A stretch of DNA of 56,018 nt. Origin: Mangrovicoccus sp. HB161399. Lineage in GTDB: Bacteria; Pseudomonadota; Alphaproteobacteria; Rhodobacterales; Rhodobacteraceae. Of the stretch, positions 8,580 through 19,833 are shown in pieces. Below the pieces are notes generated by a model, which worked only from the letters and a program-made list of their open reading frames with translations, was not told the DNA's origin and did no database searches. How positions within the stretch are numbered: the first letter of the stretch is position 1; every line of letters starts with the position of its first letter. The stretch lies in the NCBI RefSeq assembly GCF_013184745.1, contig NZ_JAATVU010000036.1, positions 1 to 56,018 on the forward strand, read 5' to 3'. The translations under genes were made by a program, and so were the position numbers.

Positions 8580-9686
8580 CTAGCGTCCGGCCTTCAGCCG
8601 CCCGGCGATTCCCGAGGGGAAGAAATAGACGCTGAGGATGAAGAGGATGCCCAGCCACATCAGCCAGCGGTCGGGTTCCAGGAACACCGCGAGCGCCGGA
8701 AGGTCGGCGGCCACCGCGCCCTGCGCAGCCGCCATCAGGTCCTGCAGGTAGCCGCGCGCCAGCATGAAGAGCGTCACGCCGATCACCGCGCCCCAGATCG
8801 TGCCCATGCCGCCGATCACCACCATCAGCAGAAGGTCGACCATGATCGGGAAGCCTAGCACCGTGTCCGGCCCGACATAGCGCAGCCAGACCGCGTAGAG
8901 TGCGCCCGCCAGCGCCGCGATCCCGGCCGAGATGCAGGTGACGGCGATGCGGTAGCGCACCACGCGGTAGCCGATCGCCTCGGCGCGGAACTCGTTCTCG
9001 CGGATCGCCATCAGCACCGAGCCGAAGGGCGAGACAGTCAGCCGCCGCATCAGCGCCAGCAGCACCAGCATGGAGGCGAAGACAAGGTAATAGGCGGCGA
9101 GCTTGCCGTTGGCCTTCACCTCGGTGAACAGGCCGCCGGTTTCCCCGCCGCCGAAGATCGCTCCGGGCAGCGCCGCTGGGTCGATCCCGGTCAGCGGCTC
9201 GGACAGGTATTTCGCCGCCGGGCTCAGCGCGCGGGGGATCTGGAAGCTCAGCCCGTCCTCGCCCCCCGTCAGCCCGGAAAGCTGGCTGACCAGCACGGCA
9301 ACGGCGGAAGCCACGGCGAGGGTGATCATCGCGAAGAAGATCGCTCGGACCCTGAGCGAGAACAGCCCGATCAGCGCCGCCAGCACCACCGCGACCGCCA
9401 TGCCCGCCCCGGCGCCGAGGACCAGCCCCGGCGCCTCGCGGCCGAGATGCGTGGAGGCCAGCGCCACGCCATAGGCGCCCATGCCGAAGAACATCACATG
9501 GGCGAAGCTGACGATTCCGGCATAGCCCAGAAGCAGGTCATAGGAGGCAGCGAGCACGATGAAGACGCAGATCCGCGCCGCCGTGTCCATGGCCCGGACG
9601 CCGGGAAACAGGAAGGGCGCCGCCGCCAGCGCGGCAAGGATCGCCGCCACGACGGCAGCCAGCAGCCAGGAGCGGCGCGCCGTCAT
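8580..9686 (-). CDS. livM: Branched-chain amino acid ABC importer permease LivM
   Basis: A 368-residue inner-membrane permease with about ten helices and the LivM-type sequence LLLGYAGIVSFAHVMFFGMG. It forms the channel with LivH, powered by LivG and LivF. The start ATG at 9686 overlaps the livH stop by four bases (ATGA), showing translational coupling. Length is somewhat above the usual LivM because of an extra loop of about 40 residues (LTGGEDGLSF to LFTEVKANGK). The substrate is not certain: this family also serves urea, amides and aromatic compounds. Confidence 0.88.
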   Translation of the reverse strand: MTARRSWLLAAVVAAILAALAAAPFLFPGVRAMDTAARICVFIVLAASYDLLLGYAGIVSFAHVMFFGMGAYGVALASTHLGREAPGLVLGAGAGMAVAVVLAALIGLFSLRVRAIFFAMITLAVASAVAVLVSQLSGLTGGEDGLSFQIPRALSPAAKYLSEPLTGIDPAALPGAIFGGGETGGLFTEVKANGKLAAYYLVFASMLVLLALMRRLTVSPFGSVLMAIRENEFRAEAIGYRVVRYRIAVTCISAGIAALAGALYAVWLRYVGPDTVLGFPIMVDLLLMVVIGGMGTIWGAVIGVTLFMLARGYLQDLMAAAQGAVAADLPALAVFLEPDRWLMWLGILFILSVYFFPSGIAGRLKAGR

Positions 9687-10810
9687 TTGCGGCCTCCGGC
9701 GGGCATCATCCCTTCGGGACGCCACATCAGGATCAGCACCATCAGGCCGATGTCGCTGACCAGCGCTGCCTTGGGCTCGAGGAAGGCCACATAGTTCTGG
9801 GTGAGCCCGACCAGCAGCGCGCCGAGAAAGCAGCCCTCCACCGAGCCGAGACCGCCGATGATCACCACGATGAAGACCAGCACCATGATCTCGGCCCCCA
9901 TCGAGGCGGTCACGACCTCCTGGTAGAGCCCCCACATCACCCCGCCGAGCCCGGCAAGCGCCGAGCCGGCAACGAAGACGCCGACGAAGACCAGCCGCAG
10001 CCGGTAGCCGAGCGCCTCGACCATCTCGCCGTTCTGCACGCCCGCGCGCACGATCAGCCCGACGGTCGTGTGGCGCATCACCGCGCGGATGGCGAGGAAG
10101 ATCGCCAGCCCGACGCCCACCGCCATCAGCCGGTAGGTCTCGATCGCCGCGCCGTGGAAGGTCAGCGCGCCCTTCAGCATCTCGGGCCGCGCAATGAAGA
10201 TTTCCGCCGGGCCCCAGACCACGTGGATCATCTGCTCCGCCACGATCAGCCCGCCCATGGTGACGAGGATCTGCTTGAGATGCGCGCCGTAGACCGGGCG
10301 GACGATGACGCGCTCGAACACCCCGCCGAGGATGCCGGTCACCGCCATTGCGGCAAGCGCAGCCAGCCCGATCAGCGCCAGGTTGGCGGCAAGGCTCTCT
10401 GCGCCTGCAAGTCCGGGAAAGGCCAGGAGCACGGTGATGCCGACGAAGGCGCCGATCGAGACGAAGGCGCCATGGCCGAAATTGATCACGTCCATCAGCC
10501 CGAAGACCAGCGTCAGCCCCGAGGCCATGACGAAGATCATCATCCCCATCGCCAGCCCCGAGACGGTCAGCGTCAGCCAGGAGGACAGGCGGATGTCGAA
10601 GGGCGCGAGGTCGAAGATCCGGGTGCGCAGCGAGCCGTCCTCGTTCAGCACCGGCTCCAGAAGCGGCCAGGAGGCCTGCGCCCAGATCGCTAGGTAGCCG
10701 AGCAGGATGGCCGCCGGGACAAGCAGCCAGGGGATCAGCGGGCGCAGCCGCTCGGACAGCCCGGCCCGCTCGATGCGGGGGCGGTGCGCGGGCGCGGCGG
10801 CATGGCTCAT
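9683..10810 (-). CDS. livH: Branched-chain amino acid ABC importer permease LivH
   Basis: A 375-residue permease with the LivH-type sequence GLTLVFGLMDVINFGHGAFV. An N-terminal extension of about 90 residues contains one helix and a periplasmic segment (SWPLLEPVLNEDGSLRTRIF) before the conserved core, so the protein is longer than typical LivH (about 290-310). The start overlaps the livF stop by four bases. It pairs with LivM in the inner membrane. Substrate unproven. Confidence 0.88.
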   Translation of the reverse strand: MSHAAAPAHRPRIERAGLSERLRPLIPWLLVPAAILLGYLAIWAQASWPLLEPVLNEDGSLRTRIFDLAPFDIRLSSWLTLTVSGLAMGMMIFVMASGLTLVFGLMDVINFGHGAFVSIGAFVGITVLLAFPGLAGAESLAANLALIGLAALAAMAVTGILGGVFERVIVRPVYGAHLKQILVTMGGLIVAEQMIHVVWGPAEIFIARPEMLKGALTFHGAAIETYRLMAVGVGLAIFLAIRAVMRHTTVGLIVRAGVQNGEMVEALGYRLRLVFVGVFVAGSALAGLGGVMWGLYQEVVTASMGAEIMVLVFIVVIIGGLGSVEGCFLGALLVGLTQNYVAFLEPKAALVSDIGLMVLILMWRPEGMMPAGGRK

Positions 10811-13143
10811 CGGCGCGCCTCCAGGTGCAGGCCCATCAGCCGGTCCTGCAGCGCGGCATCGCCCGCCAGCTCCGCCATCCGCCCGGCCCAGACCGTGCGG
10901 CCGTCATCCATCACTGCCGCGTGGTCGCCGAGCGCCCTGGCCACCGCGAAATTCTGTTCAACCATCAGGATCGTCGCCCCTTCCGATTTCAGCTGCCTCA
11001 GCGCGCCGACCAGCACCGAGACGATGGCCGGGGCCAGCCCCTTGGTCGGCTCGTCGATCAGGTAGAGCTGGCGCGGCTCCACCATGACCCGCGCCAGGGA
11101 CAGCATCTGCTTCTGCCCGCCCGACAGCGTCCCCGCCGGCCGGTGCCAGAAGGTCGCCAGCGCCGGGAAGGCCGCGGTCAGCCAGTCGAGCCGGTCCTGC
11201 CGCATGTGCCGGGTGCGCGCGCCGAGACGCATGTTCTCCTCCACCGTGAGATCGCCGAAGATGCCCATCTCCTCGGGGACATAGCCGATGCCTGCCCGCG
11301 CGATGGCCGAGGGGCCGAGCCCGCCCAGCTCCTGCCCGGCAAAGCCGATCCGGCCCTGGCGCAGCTTCCACAGCCCCATGACCGTGCGCAGCGTGGTGGT
11401 CTTGCCGACACCGTTGCGGCCGAGCAGCATGGTCACCTCGCCCGCGGGCACGTCGAGATCGACGCCCTGCAGCACCTTGTAGCGGCCGATATCGGCATGG
11501 ACCTCCGACAGCGTCAGGAGCGGCGGATGGCCCGGCCCCGCCTCTTCCTCCGCCGCGGCCCCGGGCATGTCCGCGGCCGCGGCGTCCGAGGGGCGGCCGA
11601 AGAGCGGACGGCGATGGGGCGGCTCCGCATTGCCTGCTGCCTGCGGACGGAACAGCCCGGCTCCCGGCGGCATCGCGATGCCCAGCTCGCGCAGCTCGTC
11701 GGGACTGGGCGCAGGCGGGCGCGGCGGCAGGCGGCCGGGCGTCCGGACCGGCGGCGGCGGCTCCGGCGCGCGCCCGGCAAGACGCGGCACCGAGACGGCA
11801 TCCTCGGGCGCCACCTCCGGCGGAAGCGACGCGCCGCCGCCGGACGCAGACAAGCCGGCCATCCGCATCGCCGGAATGCCCAGTTCGCGCAATTCCTCGG
11901 GCGACGGCGGCGGCGGCCGCGGCGGCAGCCGTCCGCGCGAGGGCGGAGGCGTCCCGTTCCCGTCCGGCGGCCCGGCAAGTTCGCCATCCTCCGGCGCTCC
12001 GCCGACCGAGGGCACCGGCGGCATTGCAGCCCCGCCGCCGTCCTGTGCCGGAGGGATGCTGCTGCCAAACGGATCAGGTTGCCAGGCGTCCTGCTGCAGC
12101 GCGCCCAAACCTCCATCCGGCTCCTGCGTCCCCGCAAAATCCTGCGGCTGGGCCTCGTTGGCCGGAAAGACCGGCAAAGGCGCTTCGGGCGATGGCAGGT
12201 CTCCGCCCTGCCAGTTCCCCGGCTGCGCGTCCTGCGGTTCCGCGAAGGGCGGCACCTGTCCCCAAGTTCCGTCACCGTGCCCCTGAGACCCCGCGAAATC
12301 GCCCGGCTGCTGATCTGCGGGATACGGCGGCGGCAGGTCTCCGCCCTGCCAGCCGCCCGGCTGCAACTCCTGAGGCTGCGGGCCGGACAGGGGCGCCTGC
12401 CCCCGCGAGCGATCCTCTGATCCTTGGGACCCCGTGACGTCGCCCGGCTGCTGGCCGCCGGGCGGAAAACCTGGCTGTTGATCGTCGGAAGACGGCGGCA
12501 CGTCTCCGCCTTGCCAGCCGCCCGTCTGCATCTCCTGAGGCTGCGGGCCGGACAGGGGCGCCTGCCCCCGCGCGCCGTCCTCCCTGCCCTGAGACCCCGC
12601 AAAGTTTCCCGGTTGCTGGCCGCCGGGCGGAAAACCCGGCTGTTGACCATCGGGAAGCGGAGGCACGTCGCCGCCCTGCCAGCCGCTCGGCAGCATCCCC
12701 TGCGGCTCCGCAACTGGCGGCACGTCTCCACCCTGCCAAATGCCAGGCGGCGTCCCATGCTCCTGCGCATCGGCATTCCAGGCTCCGCCCGGCGCGAACG
12801 GTTGCCAGGACGGGACGTCCGCCTGCGCAGCGTCCTGCTGCATCGGCGTGCCGGTGCCGGACGCTTGCCCGGCTGCCGTGGCGGGGTTCTCCGGCTCCGG
12901 CGGCTGCCAGCCGGCATGTCCGCGCGGGACCGGCGCCATGCCGATGCCGAGCTCGCCGAGTTCGTCGGGCGACGGCGGCGGCGGCCGCGGCGGCAGGCGG
13001 TCACCGGGCTGCGCCCCGGCGCTGTCCGGCGGCAGCGGCAGCTCCGCCTCTCCGCCCTCTTCCAGCCTGCGGCGCACCCGCGCCATGGCGCGGACCAGCC
13101 GCTCGGCCATCTGGCCGGACTCCTGCTTGCCGTCGTCAGACAT
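10807..13143 (-). CDS. livF: LivF-type ABC ATPase with about 540-residue Pro/Gln/Gly-rich repeat extension
   Basis: A 778-residue protein. Residues 541-778 are a complete LivF ATPase: Walker A GRNGVGKTT (575-583), signature LSGGQ (673-677), Walker B LYLIDEPT (693-700) and the LivF-type VEQN switch. Residues 1-540 form a low-complexity extension rich in Pro, Gln, Gly and Asp. It has five WQGGD(V/L)P copies at residues 136, 155, 210, 265 and 311, and three copies of [19 protein letters not shown]-like modules at 49, 405 and 471. The first ATG overlaps the livG stop by eight bases. An internal ATG at 11568 could start a normal-length LivF, but no ribosome binding site is visible there. The extension is open over 1.6 kb with no stop, so I read it as one protein. 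Confidence 0.82.
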   Translation of the reverse strand: MSDDGKQESGQMAERLVRAMARVRRRLEEGGEAELPLPPDSAGAQPGDRLPPRPPPPSPDELGELGIGMAPVPRGHAGWQPPEPENPATAAGQASGTGTPMQQDAAQADVPSWQPFAPGGAWNADAQEHGTPPGIWQGGDVPPVAEPQGMLPSGWQGGDVPPLPDGQQPGFPPGGQQPGNFAGSQGREDGARGQAPLSGPQPQEMQTGGWQGGDVPPSSDDQQPGFPPGGQQPGDVTGSQGSEDRSRGQAPLSGPQPQELQPGGWQGGDLPPPYPADQQPGDFAGSQGHGDGTWGQVPPFAEPQDAQPGNWQGGDLPSPEAPLPVFPANEAQPQDFAGTQEPDGGLGALQQDAWQPDPFGSSIPPAQDGGGAAMPPVPSVGGAPEDGELAGPPDGNGTPPPSRGRLPPRPPPPSPEELRELGIPAMRMAGLSASGGGASLPPEVAPEDAVSVPRLAGRAPEPPPPVRTPGRLPPRPPAPSPDELRELGIAMPPGAGLFRPQAAGNAEPPHRRPLFGRPSDAAAADMPGAAAEEEAGPGHPPLLTLSEVHADIGRYKVLQGVDLDVPAGEVTMLLGRNGVGKTTTLRTVMGLWKLRQGRIGFAGQELGGLGPSAIARAGIGYVPEEMGIFGDLTVEENMRLGARTRHMRQDRLDWLTAAFPALATFWHRPAGTLSGGQKQMLSLARVMVEPRQLYLIDEPTKGLAPAIVSVLVGALRQLKSEGATILMVEQNFAVARALGDHAAVMDDGRTVWAGRMAELAGDAALQDRLMGLHLEARR
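12352..12681 (-). repeat. 165-bp tandem repeat encoding 55-residue units in the LivF extension
   Basis: Two head-to-tail 165-bp units encode residues 155-209 and 210-264 of the extended LivF. Near-identical DNA recurs at exactly 165-base spacing (for example around 12371 and 12536), showing recent tandem duplication. Shorter, diverged copies flank the block. Confidence 0.85.
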
Positions 13144-13915
13144 CGGTCAGCGCCTGCCCCATGTAGACCTCCTGGACGATCTCCGAGTCCATCACCTCGT
13201 CCGGCGGTCCGTCCGCCAGAAGCACGCCGTTATGCAGCACGATGATCCGGTCGGCGAGCTCGCGGATCACGTCCATCTTGTGTTCCACCAGAAGCACCGT
13301 GCGTCCCGGCTGCCCCTTCAGCCCGGCGACGAGATCGAGCACATGCGGCGCCTCGTCGGCGCTCATCCCGGCGGTCGGTTCGTCGAACATGAAGACCCGC
13401 GGCTCCAGCGCCATCAGAAGAGCGACCTCCAGCTTCCTCTGGTCGCCATGCGACAGCGCCGTCACCGGCATTTCCGCCAGGCTCAGCAGCCGCACCTGCT
13501 GCAGCAGGCGCTCCGCCTCGTCGAGCAGTTCCCAGTCGCCCATCGCGCGGGAGAACATGCGGAATCCGCGGCCCTCGCGCGCCTGCATGGCGAGGCGGAC
13601 ATTTTCCAGGACACTGAGCCCGGGAAACAGGTTGGTCAGCTGGAAGGCCCGCCCCATCCCGCGCCGCGTCCGGGCCGAGGCGCTCAGCCGGGTGACGTCG
13701 CGGCCTTCCAGCAGGACCCGCCCGGCACTGGCGCGGATCTGGCCCGAGACCAGGTTGAAATAGGTGGTCTTCCCTGCGCCGTTCGGCCCGACGATCGCGG
13801 TGAGCTCGCCCTCGCGGAAGCGGCAGCTGACCCCGTCCACGGCGACATGGCCGCCGAAGCGCACGGTCAGCCCGCGGGTTTCCAGAAGGGCGGTCTCTGT
13901 CTCGTCTCGGCGCAC
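13136..13915 (-). CDS. livG: Branched-chain amino acid ABC importer ATPase LivG
   Basis: A 259-residue ATPase with Walker A GPNGAGKTT, Walker B VFMFDEPTAG and the H-loop VEHKMD typical of LivG. The signature motif is ALSHGDQRKLE, the usual LivG variant of LSGGQ. The start is uncertain: I chose GTG at 13915, which gives standard LivG length and leaves 46 bases after the binding-protein gene. An upstream ATG at 14005 would overlap that gene by 44 bases and add 30 non-conserved residues. It works as a heterodimer with the extended LivF. Confidence 0.8.
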   Translation of the reverse strand: MRRDETETALLETRGLTVRFGGHVAVDGVSCRFREGELTAIVGPNGAGKTTYFNLVSGQIRASAGRVLLEGRDVTRLSASARTRRGMGRAFQLTNLFPGLSVLENVRLAMQAREGRGFRMFSRAMGDWELLDEAERLLQQVRLLSLAEMPVTALSHGDQRKLEVALLMALEPRVFMFDEPTAGMSADEAPHVLDLVAGLKGQPGRTVLLVEHKMDVIRELADRIIVLHNGVLLADGPPDEVMDSEIVQEVYMGQALTDV

Positions 13916-13961
13916 GCTCGGTCCCGGATCGGGGGGCGCGGAGGCCGCGCCCGGTGAGGTC

Positions 13962-15131
13962 TCAGTTGCGGATCGGCACGGGCAGGTCGTCCGTGTCAAG
14001 TTCACGTACCAGTTCCGGGATGCCCCAGTCGACCTCAGGATCGACCTTGATGCGGAAATGGTACATCGACTGCAGCGCCTGGTGGTCTTCCGGGCGGAAG
14101 GTCATCGGACCCTTCGGCGTCTCCCAGGTCATGCCCTCCATCGCCGCGATCAGGTCCTCGGTATCGGCCGAGCCCGCCGCCTTCACGGCCTCCGCCACGG
14201 CGATGCCCGCAGCCATGCCGCCCGCGGTGAAGAAGTCCGGCGGCGCGCCGAAACGCTCCTGATGCGTCTTCACCAGCCAGTCGTTCACCGGGTTCTGCGG
14301 GATGTCGTAGTAGTAGTAGGTCGCGCCCTCCATGCCGGGCAGCTCCTTGTAGGCGGTCAGCGCGGCGAGGATGTTGCCCCCCGTGGCGATCTCGATGCCG
14401 AAGCGGCCGGGCTCCATCGCATTGATCTTGCCCATCGGGTTGCCGCCGCCCGCCCAGAGCAGGAACAGCTTCTTCTCGCCCTCGATGCCCTCCATCGAGG
14501 TGAAGATCCGCTCCGCCGCCGCGGTGAAGTCGGTCGTGTCGGTGGGGACGTATTCCTCGTGGACGATCTCCGCTCCGGTGGTCTCCAGCGCCTCTCGGAA
14601 GGCGGCAATGCCGTCGCGGCCGAAGGCGTAGTCCTGCGCGAGCGTGGCCACCTTCACCCCTTCGCCGCCGATCGCGATCGCGTTGGCGATGGCATCCTGC
14701 GAGGAATTCCGCCCGGTGCGGAAGATGTAGCGGTTCCAGTTCTCACCGGTGATCGAATCCGCGACGGCAGGCTCGACGATCAGGATCTTCTCGTAATCCT
14801 GCGCTACCGGCAGCATTGCCAGCGCCACGCCCGAGCTGACCGGACCGACGGCAAGATCGACCTCGTCATCGCCGTAGGCCTCCTCCAGCATGGCGCGTCC
14901 GAGCTCGGGCTTCAGCTGGGTGTCCTTCTCGATCACCACGATCTTCTCGCCGTTCACCTCCATCGTGCCGCCGGTGGCATATTCCAGCCCCAGCATCAGC
15001 CCGTCATGGGACTGCTTGGCATAGGCTTCGTAGGGGCCGGTCTTGCCGTAGACATGGGCGATGGTGATGTCGGCCATGGCAGTCGTCGCCATCAGCCCGG
15101 CGCAAAGCCCGGCCGCGATTCCCGTTTTCAT
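13962..15131 (-). CDS. Periplasmic substrate-binding protein of the Liv-type ABC importer
   Basis: A 389-residue protein with a clear signal peptide (MKTGIAAGLCAGLMATTAMA, cleavage before DITIAH). It has the two-lobed type I periplasmic-binding fold of the LivJ/amide family. The start ATG at 15131 has an AGGGAGAG ribosome binding site. First gene of the importer operon, upstream of livG-livF-livH-livM. This class of receptor binds branched-chain amino acids, amides, urea or aromatic compounds; the pocket cannot be assigned by eye. Confidence 0.85.
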   Translation of the reverse strand: MKTGIAAGLCAGLMATTAMADITIAHVYGKTGPYEAYAKQSHDGLMLGLEYATGGTMEVNGEKIVVIEKDTQLKPELGRAMLEEAYGDDEVDLAVGPVSSGVALAMLPVAQDYEKILIVEPAVADSITGENWNRYIFRTGRNSSQDAIANAIAIGGEGVKVATLAQDYAFGRDGIAAFREALETTGAEIVHEEYVPTDTTDFTAAAERIFTSMEGIEGEKKLFLLWAGGGNPMGKINAMEPGRFGIEIATGGNILAALTAYKELPGMEGATYYYYDIPQNPVNDWLVKTHQERFGAPPDFFTAGGMAAGIAVAEAVKAAGSADTEDLIAAMEGMTWETPKGPMTFRPEDHQALQSMYHFRIKVDPEVDWGIPELVRELDTDDLPVPIRN

Positions 15132-15296
15132 GCTGTCTCTCCCTGTTCCGCGCGGGCATTCCCGCTGCGGCCTCCTGCCAGAGGCTAGGCGCGGAACGGG
15201 CGGCCGGTCAACAGCGCGGAGACGGTCTTGCCGCAACGAGAGCGTTTGTTAACCCGCTGATGCATAAGGCTTGGACAGCGGAGGACGGAGGAGGCG

Positions 15297-16271
15297 ATGA
15301 CAGGTTCCGCGGCGCCGGATCTGGTGCTGGTCGGCCAGAAGGGCCGGGTCGGATGCGAGGCGCTGCTGTGCCTGGCCTCGCTGCGCGCGAGCGATCCCGG
15401 TTTCGCCGGGCAGATCTGGCTGGCCGAGCCGCAGCCGGGACCGCTCTGGCCCGCCGATCCGCGGATGGAAGGCGACCTTCGCGCCGCCTGCCTGGAGCTG
15501 GGCGCCGAGCTCCTGCCCTTCGACAGCCGCCATTTCGGCGCGGCCTATCCGCAGGGCAACAAGATCGAGGCGCTCGCCGCCCTGCCTGCAGGCCGCCCCT
15601 TCCTGTTCCTCGACAGCGACATGCTTGTCCTGCCCCCCCTGTCCGGCATCGGCTGCGTCCGGCCGACGGCCTCGGACCGGGTGCGCGACACCTGGCCGAA
15701 ACCGCCGCCCTTCGGTCCGGACCGAACGGCGATCTGGGACGCGGTCTTCGCGCTCTCGGGCACGGACCGCGCGTCGACGCTGGACCCCCGCTTTCCGCCC
15801 GGCCATCCCCGGCGCGATCTCTACCTCAATGCAGGCTGGGTCGCCGGTCCCTGCGCGCGGCGCTTCGGCCTGCTCTGGGCGGAGGTGGCCACGGCGATCC
15901 GCGACCGCACCCCGCCCGAGCTTGCCGCGCAGGCGCTGGACCCGTGGCTCGACCAGATCGCCCTGCCCGTGGTGCTGGCCCGTCTCGGCGGCGGACGGCC
16001 GCGCGAGCCCCTCGACGGCACGCGGCTCTGGCACTACCGCACGCTCGCGCTGCTCTACGCCACTGCTCCCGAGCCGGTTGTCGACCTGCTGGAGCGCGCC
16101 GCCGCGCCGAACCGGATCAAGAAGCACCTCAAGCGGCACAAATCCTTCCACCGCGCGATCTGGCGCGGCGACGGGGCAAGGGCGCGGGCGCTGTTCCGGC
16201 GCGACCGGCTGCCCGCGTCGGAGGCCGTGATCCGCAACCGGCTGCGCGCTGCCGGGCTATGGCTGCGCTGA
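15297..16271 (+). CDS. Putative GT-A fold glycosyltransferase-like protein
   Basis: A 324-residue soluble protein with FLFLDSDMLVLPP, the D-x-D region that binds metal and nucleotide sugar in GT-A glycosyltransferases, preceded by an NKIEAL stretch as in several nucleotide-diphospho-sugar transferase families. The start at 15297 follows GGAGGCG. The gene is monocistronic, divergent from the ABC importer, and its last 15 bases overlap the end of the next gene on the other strand. Acceptor unknown. Confidence 0.65.
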   Translation: MTGSAAPDLVLVGQKGRVGCEALLCLASLRASDPGFAGQIWLAEPQPGPLWPADPRMEGDLRAACLELGAELLPFDSRHFGAAYPQGNKIEALAALPAGRPFLFLDSDMLVLPPLSGIGCVRPTASDRVRDTWPKPPPFGPDRTAIWDAVFALSGTDRASTLDPRFPPGHPRRDLYLNAGWVAGPCARRFGLLWAEVATAIRDRTPPELAAQALDPWLDQIALPVVLARLGGGRPREPLDGTRLWHYRTLALLYATAPEPVVDLLERAAAPNRIKKHLKRHKSFHRAIWRGDGARARALFRRDRLPASEAVIRNRLRAAGLWLR

Positions 16272-16619
16272 GCGGTTGCCCAGGATCAGCCAGGCCGCGA
16301 AGGCCGCCTCGACCGCGAAGAACCAGACCGCCTGCATCCCCGCGCCGTCGATCACGATGCCTGCCAGGCGCCCGGCCGCAGCTCCCGCATAGGCGGCCCC
16401 CACCACCTGAAGCGCGACGGGCGACTTCACCAGAAGCCCCGCCAGCCCGAGCCCGACGAAGAGCGCGCCATTGGCGGCGCGGATCTCGCTCATCCCCATG
16501 GTGCTGCCGTCGACGGTGGCGAGGCTCAGCACCTGCAGCGTGTAGCCCGGGGCGAGGAAGCCCACCAGACCGAAGAGGATGGTCGCCGCCATTGCGGCCA
16601 TGTTGAAGATGCGTCGCAT
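16257..16619 (-). CDS. Small membrane protein, DUF4345-like
   Basis: A 120-residue protein with four hydrophobic helices and the sequence SEIRAANGALFVGLGLAGLL, which fits the DUF4345 type of small membrane proteins. Function unknown. It converges with the glycosyltransferase-like gene (15-base overlap). It is downstream of, and separated by a terminator from, the alaS transcript. Confidence 0.65.
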   Translation of the reverse strand: MRRIFNMAAMAATILFGLVGFLAPGYTLQVLSLATVDGSTMGMSEIRAANGALFVGLGLAGLLVKSPVALQVVGAAYAGAAAGRLAGIVIDGAGMQAVWFFAVEAAFAAWLILGNRSAQP

Positions 16620-16697
16620 GCGCCTGCTCCTTGCTGCTTTGCAGGAGATACGGCGGCACAGCCGGAGCGGATCGGAAAAAACCGCGGAAACGGAAAA

Positions 16698-16723
16698 GGC
16701 CCGCTCCCTTGCGGGACCGGGCC
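16698..16723 (-). terminator. Rho-independent terminator of the alaS-DUF1330 transcript
   Basis: On the minus strand the arms GGCCCG and CGGGCC plus an inner 4-bp stem enclose a small loop and are followed by TTTTCC. It sits 25 bases past the DUF1330 stop. Confidence 0.75.
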
Positions 16724-16747
16724 TCGGTCATTCCGGCAGCGCCGACA

Positions 16748-17037
16748 TCAGGCTTCGGCGATCTCGACGAAGACCATGTCGCGTTCCGATGCGCCCTTCG
16801 CGAAGGACAGGGCCTCCTGGTATTCCGGGCTGTTGTAGCAGGCCTCGGCCGCTTCGATGCTGTCGAAGCGGACCACGACGTTGCGCGGGCGCTCGGTGCC
16901 CTCGATCCACTTGTAGCGGGTGCCGCGGGCAAGGAACGTGCCGCCGTGCTTCTCGATGGCGGGACCGGCAAGCTTGGCGTACTTGCCGTATTCCTCGTCA
17001 TTGGTCACGGAAACATGAGTGATCCACAGCGCAGCCA

Positions 17038-17038
<1 letters not shown>
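16748..17038 (-). CDS. DUF1330 family protein
   Basis: A 96-residue protein of the DUF1330 family, a dimeric alpha-beta barrel of ABM-like shape. Typical features are KYAKLAGPAIEKHGG and the RPRNVVVRFDS strand. The start chosen is ATG at 17038, spaced correctly from GGAGG in the end of alaS; a GTG three bases upstream is less well placed. The first base overlaps the alaS stop, so it is translated from the alaS message. Function is unproven, possibly detoxification. Confidence 0.85.
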
Positions 17039-19698
<2,660 letters not shown>

Positions 19699-19783
19699 GG
19701 CTCAGCGTCTCTTGCCGGTTCGGTTCCCGCCTCTCTATCGCCCAAGGCGCGGGGTGTCCACATCGCAGGCACGCATGAAAAAA

Positions 19784-19802
19784 CCCCGCCGGAAAGGCGG
19801 GG
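19784..19802 (-). terminator. Rho-independent terminator of recA
   Basis: On the minus strand CCCCGCC / GGCGGGG around a 5-nt loop is followed by T6. It lies 32 bases after the recA stop. Confidence 0.85.
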
Positions 19803-19833
19803 TTCGGCGGCAATCCGGGCCTTGCGGCGGGCC

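Noticed and set aside
11520-11568. Separate normal-length livF gene starting at an internal ATG at 11568
   Set aside because: No ribosome binding site there, and the upstream frame is continuous and coupled to livG. Kept as an alternative only.
12300-12760. CRISPR-like array
   Set aside because: The regular repeats are in-frame coding units of 165 bp without unique spacers.
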